Assembly (NCBI RefSeq): GCF_028550415.1
Contig: NZ_JAQQKX010000003.1
Location: forward strand, 124,001 to 188,000
Length of the DNA: 64,000 nucleotides
DNA from: Asticcacaulis aquaticus
GTDB lineage: Bacteria; Pseudomonadota; Alphaproteobacteria; Caulobacterales; Caulobacteraceae
Direction: 5' to 3'
Shown: positions 18,482 through 26,844 of the stretch, piece after piece
How positions within the stretch are numbered: the first letter of the stretch is position 1
Layout: each line of letters begins with the position of its first letter
The notes under the pieces: generated by a model
The model's input: only the letters and a program-made list of their open reading frames with translations
Told to the model about the DNA's origin: nothing
Databases searched by the model: none
Program-made: the position numbers and the translations under genes

Positions 18482-19921
18482 TCAGGCTGCGACATTTTCG
18501 CGAGACAGAAGAGTCTTGTACGCGGCTTCGACCGCCGCAATCACGCGCGGATCGCTGGCGAGTCCTTCGGGGAAAACCTTTCGGAACGCCAGCACCGTCG
18601 TCACATCCGCCACATCGTCGGTCAGGCCCTGGCCCAGGGCGATCAGGTCGGCGGCCAGCGGGTCGGTGATCGTGCCGCCCGAGACCGCCTTGTCACGGAT
18701 AAAGCGCGCCCACGCGGCCAGCGGCACGGCAAAGCGCGATACGTCCTGACCCTTTTCGAGGGCTTCCGACAGCGAGGACAGCAGGCGGATAGGGATCTTC
18801 TGCGAGCCATCCCAGGCGATCTGCGCCAGCAGGTGCTTGATGGCCGGATTGCGGAAACGCTTAAGGATGGCTTCGGAATAGTCGACCAGATCGAGACCTT
18901 TCGGGGCTTCCAGCAGCGGCACGACGTCGGAAATCATCAGGTCGCGGGCCAGTTCGGCCAGTTCCGCGTCCTTCATGGCTTCGGACACGCTCTCGATCCC
19001 CTTGTGCAGCCCAGCATAGGCCAGAGTCGAGTGCGGCCCGTTAAGCAGGCGCAGCTTGGCGCGTTCATAGGCCGGCACATTGTCGGTCAGGATGACGCCG
19101 ACGCTGGCCCAGTCGGGGCCGCCCTGGTGGACGTGTTCTTCGACCACCCACTGCGTGAAGGCTTCACGCTGGATCGGCCAGGCATCGCTGACGCCGATAG
19201 CCTCGGCCACGCGCTCGCGCAGGGCGTCGTCGGTGGCGGGGGTGATCGAATCGACCATGGTGCACGGGCAAGACAGGTCTGTCTCAATGCGTTGGGCGAG
19301 GGGGGCGTCCAGCTTGGCGACAAAGGCCACCACGGCGGCTTTCAGGCGATGACCGTTCTTGGGCAGGTTATCGCACGGGATCAGGACGAACGGCGCGACA
19401 CCGGCGGCGTAGCGGCGGCGCAGGCCCTCGGCCACATAGCCGATATAGGATTTCGGCGTCGCGGGGTTGGCGAGATCGTGGACGATGTCGGCGTTGTTGA
19501 AATCGAGTTCCCAGTTCGGGTCGAGGCAATAGCCCTTTTCGGTGACGGTCGAGGTGACGATCTGCACTTCGGGACGCGTCAGGCGCTCCAGAACGGCCTC
19601 GATATCTTCAGGACCGACCAGCACTTCGCGCATCGAGCCGAGGATCTGATACTCGATCTTCTCGTCAAGGATGGCCAGCGTATAGAGGCCGTCCTGCGGC
19701 ACCAGCGCATCGCGCACACCCTTGGAATGCAGGGAAACCCCGCAGATGCCCCAACGCGGATCGCTGGCCAGCAGCGCATCGACAAAGGCCGCCTGATGGG
19801 CGCGGTGGAAGGCGCCGGGGCCGAAATGGACGATGCCGACGGAGACCCTGGCCGGATCGTAGGCAGGTTTGATGACGTCGGATTTCAGGGCATCGAGCGT
19901 GGCAAGCGACAGGCGGGTCAT
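18482..19921 (-). CDS. uxuB: mannitol-dehydrogenase-family uronate reductase, UxuB (fructuronate reductase) type
   Basis: The 479-residue NAD-dependent enzyme begins with VGIVHFGPGAFHRAHQAAF, the signature of the long-chain mannitol dehydrogenase family and close to E. coli UxuB. Further matches are TVTEKGYCLDPN, CDNLPKNGH and the C-terminal catalytic region with KLRLLNGPHSTLAY. UxuB reduces fructuronate to mannonate, the glucuronate branch. The gene directly follows uxaA (altronate dehydratase, the galacturonate branch), so in this locus it may instead reduce tagaturonate. It is probably co-transcribed with uxaA across a 67-bp gap that contains a hairpin. Confidence 0.85.
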   Translation of the reverse strand: MTRLSLATLDALKSDVIKPAYDPARVSVGIVHFGPGAFHRAHQAAFVDALLASDPRWGICGVSLHSKGVRDALVPQDGLYTLAILDEKIEYQILGSMREVLVGPEDIEAVLERLTRPEVQIVTSTVTEKGYCLDPNWELDFNNADIVHDLANPATPKSYIGYVAEGLRRRYAAGVAPFVLIPCDNLPKNGHRLKAAVVAFVAKLDAPLAQRIETDLSCPCTMVDSITPATDDALRERVAEAIGVSDAWPIQREAFTQWVVEEHVHQGGPDWASVGVILTDNVPAYERAKLRLLNGPHSTLAYAGLHKGIESVSEAMKDAELAELARDLMISDVVPLLEAPKGLDLVDYSEAILKRFRNPAIKHLLAQIAWDGSQKIPIRLLSSLSEALEKGQDVSRFAVPLAAWARFIRDKAVSGGTITDPLAADLIALGQGLTDDVADVTTVLAFRKVFPEGLASDPRVIAAVEAAYKTLLSRENVAA

Positions 19922-19940
19922 GAGGGGTTCCTGTATAATT

Positions 19941-19960
19941 CCCTCTCTCTTGAGAGAGGG
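19941..19960. repeat. intercistronic hairpin between uxaA and uxuB
   Basis: CCCTCTCTC pairs perfectly with GAGAGAGGG (9 bp) around a 2-nt centre. It lies 20 bp upstream of the uxuB start on the transcribed strand and could adjust the relative expression of the two genes. It has no T-run in the minus direction. Confidence 0.5.
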
Positions 19961-19988
19961 CGAAAGTATAGGGGGTTGTGAATAAGGG

Positions 19989-21536
19989 TCAGAGCGTCAC
20001 GCCATTCTTCCAGATGGCGATTTCGCGTTCTTCGTTCTTTTCGTTGTTGCTTTGCTGGCCCGACGCGACGCGCAGGATCAAATCCATCAGATCGTCGGCG
20101 GTTTCGTCCAGCGTCTTGCCTTCCAGCGCCTGACCGGCGTTGAAGTCGATCCAGTGCGGCTTCTTTTCGGCCAGCGCCGTATTCGAGGCGATCTTGAGCG
20201 TCGGCGCGGGGAAGCCCAAGGGCGTGCCGCGGCCGGTGGTGAACAGGACGATGACCGCGCCCGCCGCCGTCAGGGCCGTCGAGGACACCGCGTCATTGCC
20301 GGGCGCTTCGAGCAGCGACAGGCCGGGCTGGCTGGCCCGCTCGCCATAGCGCAGGACCTCGGTCAACTGGCTCAGACCGCCTTTTTGTACGGCTCCAAGC
20401 GACTTTTCTTCCAGCGTGGTGATGCCGCCGGCCTTGTTGCCCGGCGAGGGATTTTCAAAGACAGGCTGATTGTTGTCGAGGAAATATTGCTTGAAATCGT
20501 TGACCACGTCGACGATCTCATGGAACACGTTCTCGTCCTTGGCGCGGGCCATCAGGATGCGTTCGGCGCCGAACACTTCCGGAATTTCGGTCATGATCGA
20601 CATGCCGCCGGCCTGCGCCACCGTGTCGGCGACGCGACCGACCAGCGGGTTGGCGGTCAGGCCCGAAAAGCCGTCCGATCCGCCGCATTTCACGCCGATG
20701 GCCAGATCAGAGACGTGGCATAGTTCGCGCTGGTCCTTTTCGACCACGGCGACCAGTTCTTCCAAGGCTTCGAGACCCGCCTCGTGCTCGTCATCGACCA
20801 TCTGGGCCGCGAAATATTTCAGGCGATCCGGACTGCGACCCTGAATTTCGTCGAGCAGGGCGGTAAGCTGGTTGTTTTCACACCCCAGACCGACGATCAG
20901 CACGCCCCCGGCATTGGGGTGCGAGGCCAGCGCCGCCAGCAGCTTGCGCGTATGGCTGAGGTCGTCACCCAGTTGCGAGCAGCCGAGCGGGTGGGTGAGC
21001 GCATAGACGCCGTCAACCCGGCCCTTGAAACGTTCCGATGCCACCTTGGCCAGACGCTCGGAGGTGCGGGCCACGCAACCCACCGTGCACAGAATCCAGA
21101 TTTCGTTGCGGATACCGACACGACCATCCGCCCGACGATACCCCATAAAGGTGCGGCTGTCGGGATGCGAGCCCGGGCCTTCGGCGGGTTCGGGGAGATA
21201 GGCATAGTCTTCGACCCCGCTCAGAGCGGTCGCCAGGTTATGGGTGTGGATATGTTCGCCCGCCGCGATCGGGGCGATGGCCTTGCCGATGACGAAACCG
21301 AATTTCAGCACCTCCTGACCGGGGGCGATATCGTAGAGCGCGATCTTGTGACCCTTGGGGATATCGGTGGCCAGGGTCACGGTCAGATCGCCGAAGCGCA
21401 AAACCTCACCGGCGCTCAGCGGCTCGACCGCAATGGCGACGTGATCGGTCGAATGGACGCGCACATAGCGCGACATGGCTGGCGTTGCGGCGTCTTTATC
21501 GCTCAGGACCGCACAGGAGGGGGTATCGTTCGGCAT
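19989..21536 (-). CDS. uxaA: altronate dehydratase UxaA
   Basis: The enzyme dehydrates D-altronate to 2-keto-3-deoxygluconate. The 515-residue protein has the small N-terminal SAF domain (about residues 30-105, GHKIALYDIAPGQEVLKFG) and the large UxaA C-terminal domain. The latter carries TVGCVARTSERLA, HPLGCSQLGDD, IGVKCGGSDGFSGLTANP and TTGRGTPLGFP. It is transcribed away from lacI. A 14-bp operator lies 61 bp upstream of its start. Confidence 0.94.
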   Translation of the reverse strand: MPNDTPSCAVLSDKDAATPAMSRYVRVHSTDHVAIAVEPLSAGEVLRFGDLTVTLATDIPKGHKIALYDIAPGQEVLKFGFVIGKAIAPIAAGEHIHTHNLATALSGVEDYAYLPEPAEGPGSHPDSRTFMGYRRADGRVGIRNEIWILCTVGCVARTSERLAKVASERFKGRVDGVYALTHPLGCSQLGDDLSHTRKLLAALASHPNAGGVLIVGLGCENNQLTALLDEIQGRSPDRLKYFAAQMVDDEHEAGLEALEELVAVVEKDQRELCHVSDLAIGVKCGGSDGFSGLTANPLVGRVADTVAQAGGMSIMTEIPEVFGAERILMARAKDENVFHEIVDVVNDFKQYFLDNNQPVFENPSPGNKAGGITTLEEKSLGAVQKGGLSQLTEVLRYGERASQPGLSLLEAPGNDAVSSTALTAAGAVIVLFTTGRGTPLGFPAPTLKIASNTALAEKKPHWIDFNAGQALEGKTLDETADDLMDLILRVASGQQSNNEKNEEREIAIWKNGVTL

Positions 21537-21596
21537 GGGCTCAAGCTCCTCAACCGCCCCATTGGGGCAGATGAAACTTTATTGTTGTCTTTACTT

Positions 21597-21610
21597 GGTA
21601 ACCGGTGTCA
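21597..21610. promoter_or_regulatory. LacI-type operator upstream of uxaA
   Basis: The site reads GGTAACCGGTGTCA on the plus strand, i.e. TGACACCGGTTACC toward uxaA. It is identical to sites in front of uxaC and the TonB receptor gene. CCGG-centred palindromes of this size are typical of LacI-family operators. The site lies in the divergent uxaA/lacI intergenic region, so autoregulation of lacI is also possible. Confidence 0.8.
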
Positions 21611-21747
21611 TACTGCTGAACCGGTCCTATAGGCAAGAGCCCAGCGTCACGGGCGTCAAAAAAAGCAACAGCTTGCTCATCGGTCGGCTTTGCGCATAAT
21701 ACCGAATAATAAGAACCCTCGGGTCGAATCCGGAACCGCTCGCCTTC

Positions 21748-22857
21748 ATGTCCATACCGCCGTCTTCGAAAACCCCTTCCGGTCCGTCCGCTGTCGATCC
21801 GGTCGAAGCGTTCCTTCAGCGCCGCAAAAAGGCGACCATCAACGACGTCGCCTCATTGGCTCAGGTGTCGAAAAAGACGGTCTCGCGCGTTATCAATAAT
21901 TCGCCTTCGGTGCGCGCCGAAACGCGGGAGCAGGTCAATGCCATCATCAACCGCATCGGTTTCAAGCCCGATCCGCAGGCGCGCGGCCTGGCCTTTCGCC
22001 GCTCGTTTTTGCTGGGGCTGATCTACGATAACCCCAATGCACAGTACGTCGTCAATATTCAGGCCGGCATCCTCGATTGTATCCGCGGGTCGGGCACCGA
22101 GATCATCGTCCATCCCTGCGACAAGAACAGCGACGATTTTCTTGAGGAAATCCGCGATTTCGTCGAACTGCAAAGGCTGGCCGGGGTTATCCTGCTGCCG
22201 CCGATCGCCGAAAACCGCCAGCTTCTCGCCATGCTCGACGATCTGGATGTGCCCTATGTGCGGATTACCGCCATGCATGGCGCGGAAAACACGCCGCCCA
22301 TCCTGTCGCCGCAGGTCGTATCACGGGACAGACAGGGCTGTCTGGCGGCGGCGGAGCATCTGGTCGAGCTGGGTCATACGCGCATCGGTTTCATTTCCGG
22401 CCCGGCGGGCTATGCTTCGGCGCGGGAACGTCGCCAGGGGTTCGACGAAGGGCTGGCCCGGCATGGCCTGAGTCTGTCGGATGAGCTGATCACCGGCGGG
22501 GAATATACCTTCGAATCCGGGTTCGAGGCCGCCCGTCATCTGCTGGCCTTGTCGCCGCGTCCGACGGCCATCTTTGCGTCGAACGATGAGATGGCGATCG
22601 GTGCCTATAAGGCGGCGGCGCAACTGGGCCTGACCATCCCCGATGAGTTGAGCGTCATCGGCTATGACGACGCTCCGATCGCGTCGCGCATTACGCCGGG
22701 CCTGACCAGCGTGAAGGCGCCGATCCGCGACATCGGGCGCACGGCGGCGGAAACCCTTATTTCCGAAGAGAAGCCCCGCCGCAACACCACTATTTTCGAT
22801 ACGGCGCTGATTGTACGGGAATCGACAGGTCCGCGTGAGCCGGACTTCAAACCGTAA
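21748..22857 (+). CDS. LacI family transcriptional regulator of the uronate locus
   Basis: The 369-residue protein has an N-terminal helix-turn-helix (about residues 29-52, TINDVASLAQVSKKTVSRVINN) followed by the hinge helix and a periplasmic-binding-like effector domain (LGLIYDNPNAQYVV, GFISGPAGYASARERRQGF, ASNDEMAIGAYKAA, VIGYDDAPIA). It is divergent from uxaA and 310 bp upstream of uxaC. It is the only regulator inside the locus, so it is the best candidate to bind the repeated TGACACCGGT operators. The likely inducer is a uronate or ketodeoxygluconate-type metabolite, by analogy with other uronate regulators. Confidence 0.92.
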   Translation: MSIPPSSKTPSGPSAVDPVEAFLQRRKKATINDVASLAQVSKKTVSRVINNSPSVRAETREQVNAIINRIGFKPDPQARGLAFRRSFLLGLIYDNPNAQYVVNIQAGILDCIRGSGTEIIVHPCDKNSDDFLEEIRDFVELQRLAGVILLPPIAENRQLLAMLDDLDVPYVRITAMHGAENTPPILSPQVVSRDRQGCLAAAEHLVELGHTRIGFISGPAGYASARERRQGFDEGLARHGLSLSDELITGGEYTFESGFEAARHLLALSPRPTAIFASNDEMAIGAYKAAAQLGLTIPDELSVIGYDDAPIASRITPGLTSVKAPIRDIGRTAAETLISEEKPRRNTTIFDTALIVRESTGPREPDFKP

Positions 22858-22880
22858 GCCGAATAGGTTGCGCGCGTCTA

Positions 22881-23042
22881 AGAGACTGTTTGGAAAGCCT
22901 TCGGGTCGCTCCCGCGGGTCTTTATTTCCGCCCGCTGTGTTGGAAACTTGCCCCGATGTTCACATCGCGACTTCGTTTCCGCCTTGCGGATCGAAAAAAA
23001 TCCCTCACGGGCGCTCAGCCGCTGACTTCCCAAACAGTCTCT
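22881..23042. repeat. 162-bp inverted-repeat (MITE-like) element
   Basis: The ends AGAGACTGTTTGG (22881-22893) and CCAAACAGTCTCT (23030-23042) are perfect 13-bp inverted repeats. The exact middle holds CGATGT-TC-ACATCG (22954-22967). Between them the two arms pair imperfectly (GTTTCC, GCGG and CGGG blocks match). The whole unit is thus one long foldback. It has no coding capacity, consistent with a miniature element or an extragenic palindrome family. No obvious target-site duplication was identified. Confidence 0.75.
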
Positions 23043-23064
23043 AAAAAAACGTTGATTAAAATCA

Positions 23065-23078
23065 TGACACCGGTTACC
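23065..23078. promoter_or_regulatory. LacI-type operator upstream of uxaC
   Basis: TGACACCGGTTACC, identical to the uxaA site and to one TonB-receptor site. It lies 88 bp before the uxaC start and 22 bp after the inverted-repeat element. Confidence 0.82.
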
Positions 23079-23166
23079 TGTTGCGGCGGGAGATCTGGGG
23101 CCAGTGATCGCAAAAAAGAACGCACAACGATCCGTCGGCTCGCTTTTTAACGGTTAAAAAATTCGC

Positions 23167-24579
23167 ATGTCCAAGCCCTTGATTCTGAACGAAGATCGCC
23201 TGTTTTCGGCCGACCCGGCGCAGCGCGCCGTCGCCCGCGAACTCTATGCGCTCGTCAAAGCCTTTCCGATCCTATCGCCGCACGGCCACACCGACCCGCA
23301 ATGGTTCGCCGACAATGAAAACTTCGGCAATGCGACCGAGCTGTTGCTGGCGCCCGACCACTATGCGTACCGCATGCTCTATTCGCAGGGCGTCGCCATG
23401 AACGATGTCGGCGTCGGCTCCAAGGCCGGCCCGTCGACCGCCGATCCGCGCGCCGCGTGGAAGATTTTCGCGTCGAACCAGCATCTGTTCCGCGGTACGC
23501 CGACCTCGATGTGGATGAGCCACGTCTTCGGCGAGATCATGGGCTTCGACAAGCGTCTGGATGAAACCACGGCGGATCATTATTACGACCGCATCGGCGA
23601 GCTTCTGGCGTCCGACGCCTATAAGCCGCGCGCCCTGTTCGAACGCTTCAACATCGAGCTTCTGGCGACGACCGAAAGCCCGACCGACACGCTGGAGCAC
23701 CATCAGAAGATCAAGGCGTCCGGCTGGAAAGGCCGCGTGGTCACGGCCTATCGCCCGGACCCGGTCATCGACGCCGAACACGAGGATTTCCGCGACAAGC
23801 TGAAGGTGTTCGCCGAACTGTCGGGCGAGGACGTCTATAGCTGGACCGGTTACCTCAAGGCCCACCGTATCCGCCGCGATTTCTTCATGGAACTGGGCGC
23901 GACCTCGACCGACCACGGTCATCCGACGGCGCAGACGGCGAACCTGTCGACCGCCGAGTCCGAGGCCCTGTTCAACCGCATCATCAAGGGCGATTTCACC
24001 GCCGCCGATGCCGAGCTGTTCCGCGCCCAGATGCTGACCGAAATGGCCCGCATGAGCCTCGACGACGGTCTGACCATGCAGATCCACCCGGGTTCGTTCC
24101 GCAATCATAACCAGAAGGTTTTTGAGACCTTCGGTCGTGACAAGGGCTGCGATATCCCGATGGCGACGGGTTATGTCAACGAACTCAAGCCGTTGCTGGA
24201 TGCGTTCGGCAACGAAAAGAACCTGACGGTGATCGTGTTCACGCTGGACGAAACCAGCTATTCGCGCGAACTGGCGCCGCTGGCCGGGCACTATCCGATC
24301 CTCAAGCTCGGCCCCTCGTGGTGGTTCCACGATTCGCCGGAAGGCATGACGCGCTTCCGCGAGCAGGTCACGGAAACGGCGGGCTTCTATAATACGGTCG
24401 GCTTCAACGACGACACCCGCGCCTTCCTGTCGATCCCGGCGCGCCACGACGTCGCGCGCCGCATCGATGCCAACTTCCTGGCGCGTCTGGTCGTCGAGCA
24501 TCGCCTGGATATCGAAGAGGCAGCGGAGACGATCAAAGACCTGACCTATAATCTGCCGAAGGCGGCCTATAAGTTATAA
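23167..24579 (+). CDS. uxaC: uronate isomerase UxaC
   Basis: The 470-residue amidohydrolase-fold enzyme isomerises D-glucuronate to D-fructuronate and D-galacturonate to D-tagaturonate. Motifs are LSPHGHTDPQWF (metal ligands), LATTESPTDTLEHH, QIHPGSFRNHN, LKLGPSWWFHDSPEGM and GFNDDTRAF with the catalytic Asp. Length is normal for UxaC. It is a monocistronic unit with its own operator upstream, and a hairpin plus a rho-independent terminator downstream. It supplies substrate to the divergent uxaA/uxuB pair. Confidence 0.96.
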   Translation: MSKPLILNEDRLFSADPAQRAVARELYALVKAFPILSPHGHTDPQWFADNENFGNATELLLAPDHYAYRMLYSQGVAMNDVGVGSKAGPSTADPRAAWKIFASNQHLFRGTPTSMWMSHVFGEIMGFDKRLDETTADHYYDRIGELLASDAYKPRALFERFNIELLATTESPTDTLEHHQKIKASGWKGRVVTAYRPDPVIDAEHEDFRDKLKVFAELSGEDVYSWTGYLKAHRIRRDFFMELGATSTDHGHPTAQTANLSTAESEALFNRIIKGDFTAADAELFRAQMLTEMARMSLDDGLTMQIHPGSFRNHNQKVFETFGRDKGCDIPMATGYVNELKPLLDAFGNEKNLTVIVFTLDETSYSRELAPLAGHYPILKLGPSWWFHDSPEGMTRFREQVTETAGFYNTVGFNDDTRAFLSIPARHDVARRIDANFLARLVVEHRLDIEEAAETIKDLTYNLPKAAYKL

Positions 24580-24583
24580 GAAT

Positions 24584-24604
24584 GAAGGGGCCGCAGGCCC
24601 CTTC
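24584..24604 (+). terminator. GC-rich hairpin after uxaC
   Basis: GAAGGGGCC and GGCCCCTTC form a perfect 9-bp stem with a GCA loop, 4 bp after the stop codon. The 15-nt core GGGGCCGCAGGCCCC recurs after pseH at 63788-63802, so it may be a dispersed 3' element. Confidence 0.6.
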
Positions 24605-24620
24605 ACCCCCTAATATTTAG

Positions 24621-24649
24621 AGCTCCATCGGTAACGGTGGAGCTTTTTT
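24621..24649 (+). terminator. rho-independent terminator of uxaC
   Basis: AGCTCCA and TGGAGCT pair, extended by a T-G and two C-G pairs around a GTAA (GNRA) tetraloop. A run of six T follows directly (24644-24649). Confidence 0.88.
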
Positions 24650-24658
24650 GCTTCGAGG

Positions 24659-24713
24659 TGCAGGCGCGCTTTTTGTGCGCTACCGCTTCGCTGCTTGAGC
24701 GCGCCCTCCTGCA
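24659..24713. repeat. imperfect inverted repeat between uxaC and the ABC operon
   Basis: TGCAGGCGCGCT (24659-24670) pairs with AGCGCGCCCTCCTGCA (24698-24713), with one internal 4-nt bulge. The role is unknown; it may be a second part of the uxaC 3' end or a small repeat. Confidence 0.4.
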
Positions 24714-24746
24714 TTCTTACATATTCAGCGAGAGGGGCGTTGAAAA

Positions 24747-24760
24747 TGACACCGGTTTCC
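24747..24760. promoter_or_regulatory. LacI-type operator upstream of the ABC transporter operon
   Basis: TGACACCGGTTTCC differs at one base from the uxaC site. It lies 50 bp before the first gene. ATGACA (24746-24751) with TCGATA 17 nt later could be the promoter, so the operator would cover the -35 box. Confidence 0.75.
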
Positions 24761-24796
24761 TATACAGGTCGATAAAACATATAAAAACGAAAAATA

Positions 24797-25951
24797 ATGC
24801 GGGGAAACGTGGTTACGAACAGTGTCAAACTCACTGACGTCAAAAAGTCGTTTAATGGCCATGACGTTATCAAGGGCGTGTCGCTCGACGTGCAAAAAGG
24901 CGAAATGGTCGTCTTCGTCGGGCCGTCGGGTTGCGGCAAATCGACCCTTCTGCGCCTGATCGCCGGGCTCGATACGCCGACTTCCGGTCAGATCGAGATC
25001 GCCGGCAATGATGTCACCTACGCCCATCCGTCGAAGCGCGGCGTGGCGATGGTGTTTCAGTCCTACGCCCTTTATCCGCATATGACCGTGGCCGACAATA
25101 TCGCCTTCGCGCTCAAGATTCAGGGCCTGCCCAAGGCCGAGATCGACGCCAAGGTCAGGGACGTGGCCGAAGTCCTGCAACTGACGCACCTGCTCAAGCG
25201 CCGCCCCAAAGCCCTGTCGGGCGGGCAGCGCCAGCGCGTCGCCATCGGGCGCGCCATCGTGCGTGAGCCCGATGTCTTCCTGTTCGACGAACCCCTGTCA
25301 AACCTTGATGCTTCCCTGCGCGGTCAGATGCGCGTCGAAATCGCGCGCCTGCATACCAAGCTCAACGCGACCTCGGTTTATGTGACCCACGATCAGGTCG
25401 AGGCCATGACCTTGGCCGACAAGATCGTCGTGCTCAATGCCGGTCGGATCGAGCAGATCGGCGCGCCGATGGAGCTTTATCGCAAGCCCGCCAACCTGTT
25501 CGTGGCCGGATTTATCGGTTCGCCGCGGATGAATATTCTGGGCGCCAAGGTCCGTTCGTCGTCGGGCGAAGCGGTGACGCTCGATACGCCTCAGGGCGTG
25601 CTGGCCATTCCGCGTACGGGGGCTCAGGCCGCGACCGGCGCGTCGATCAGCTTAGGGATTCGTCCGGAAAATCTGCATGTGGCGGCAGCGGGTGAAGAGG
25701 GGCATCTGAGCGGCTACGTCATCCTCATTGAGCGTCTGGGCGGAGAGACCTTTGCCTATGTGACGCTGAAAGGCTTCGACGGTGAGCCCGTCATTCTCAA
25801 GCTGGATGGCGAAGCTCAGGTACATAACCATCAGGAAGTGCGCCTGACGGTCGATCTGAACCGCGCGCACCTGTTCGACGAGGCCGGTCTGGCCGTCGGG
25901 GTTTCGCCCGACTTCGCAGATAAGACAGACGGGTCTGGTCATGTACAATAA
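24797..25951 (+). CDS. ABC transporter ATP-binding protein (MalK/UgpC type)
   Basis: The 384-residue subunit has Walker A GPSGCGKST (about residues 45-53), the Q-loop VFQSYALYPHM, signature LSGGQRQRVAIGRA, Walker B VFLFDEPLSNLD and the H-loop TVYVTHDQ-type motif. The C-terminal TOBE/OB regulatory domain follows (about 250-370). It energises the two permeases encoded next and belongs to the CUT1 carbohydrate importers. A GTG at 24809 with GGGGA in front is a possible alternative start. It overlaps the next gene by 11 nt. Unusually, the ATPase gene leads the operon. Confidence 0.93.
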   Translation: MRGNVVTNSVKLTDVKKSFNGHDVIKGVSLDVQKGEMVVFVGPSGCGKSTLLRLIAGLDTPTSGQIEIAGNDVTYAHPSKRGVAMVFQSYALYPHMTVADNIAFALKIQGLPKAEIDAKVRDVAEVLQLTHLLKRRPKALSGGQRQRVAIGRAIVREPDVFLFDEPLSNLDASLRGQMRVEIARLHTKLNATSVYVTHDQVEAMTLADKIVVLNAGRIEQIGAPMELYRKPANLFVAGFIGSPRMNILGAKVRSSSGEAVTLDTPQGVLAIPRTGAQAATGASISLGIRPENLHVAAAGEEGHLSGYVILIERLGGETFAYVTLKGFDGEPVILKLDGEAQVHNHQEVRLTVDLNRAHLFDEAGLAVGVSPDFADKTDGSGHVQ

Positions 25952-26843
25952 CAAGCTGATCGGTAGTCTCTACGTCACCCCCTTCGTCATCGGCTTTTTG
26001 CTGTTTACCGCCTTTCCGTTCGTCGCCTCCTTCATCCTCAGCCTGACCGACGCGCGTTTGCAGGACCAACTGGGCGCGGCGCAGTTTACCGGTGTTGCCA
26101 ACTATACCGGCATGGTCGCGGATTCGACGTTTCAGAAGTCGCTGGGCGTGACCTTCGCCTATGTCTTCATCACCGTGCCGTTGAAGCTTGCCTTCGCGCT
26201 ATTTATCGCCGTGGTGCTGAATTTCAAATTGCGCGGCATCGGCCTGTTCCGCACGGCCTTTTATCTGCCGTCTATCCTGGGCGGCAGTGTTGCCATCGCG
26301 GTCGTCTGGCGCTTCGTCTTCGCGGGCGACGGCCTGATCAATCAGGGGCTGGGCTCGCTCGGCATCGGCGGCGTCAACTGGTTAGGCGAGCCGACCACGG
26401 CCATGTTTTCCATCGTCCTGCTGCGTCTGTGGCAGTTCGGGTCGGCCATGGTCGTGTTCCTCGCCGGTCTGAAAGCCATCCCCGAAGATCTGTATGAGGC
26501 CGCCGACCTCGACGGTGCCTCGCGGATGAAGCAGTTCTGGATGATCACCCTGCCGTTGCTGACGCCGGTCCTGTTCTTCAACTTCATCATGCAGATCGTG
26601 CAGGCGTTTCAGGAGTTCAACGGGCCGTACATCATCACCGCCGGGGGGCCGCTCAAGTCGTCCTATCTGCTGCCGCTGATGATCTACGAGGAAGCCTTCA
26701 AATACTTCAATCTCGGCTATTCCTCGGCCCTGTCCTGGGTGCTGTTCATCATCATCGCCATCTTTACCGCCGTGGCCTTCTGGTCGCAGAAACACTGGGT
26801 GTTCTATGCTCAGGATCGCGGCGACGACAAGGGAGGCCACTGA
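25941..26843 (+). CDS. sugar ABC transporter permease (MalF type)
   Basis: The 300-residue protein has six predicted transmembrane helices and the inner-membrane EAA loop EDLYEAADLDGASRMKQFWMITLPLL, which docks on the ATPase. It is a CUT1 family permease. It overlaps the ATPase gene by 11 nt and is followed after 1 bp by the second permease. The likely cargo, from context, is oligogalacturonides or another pectin fragment. Confidence 0.93.
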   Translation: MYNNKLIGSLYVTPFVIGFLLFTAFPFVASFILSLTDARLQDQLGAAQFTGVANYTGMVADSTFQKSLGVTFAYVFITVPLKLAFALFIAVVLNFKLRGIGLFRTAFYLPSILGGSVAIAVVWRFVFAGDGLINQGLGSLGIGGVNWLGEPTTAMFSIVLLRLWQFGSAMVVFLAGLKAIPEDLYEAADLDGASRMKQFWMITLPLLTPVLFFNFIMQIVQAFQEFNGPYIITAGGPLKSSYLLPLMIYEEAFKYFNLGYSSALSWVLFIIIAIFTAVAFWSQKHWVFYAQDRGDDKGGH

Positions 26844-26844
26844 T

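Larger units (their letters stand above)
22858..23166. other. lacI-uxaC intergenic region
   Basis: This 309-bp gap holds a 162-bp inverted-repeat element (22881-23042) and, directly after it, a LacI operator (23065-23078). About 88 bp then remain up to uxaC. Short ORFs here only read through the repeat and do not look real. Confidence 0.7.

Noticed and set aside
21658-21677. A-run plus AGCAA/TTGCT, a possible minus-strand terminator between lacI and uxaA
   Set aside because: The stem is only 5 bp and there is no minus-strand gene immediately upstream whose transcript would end there.
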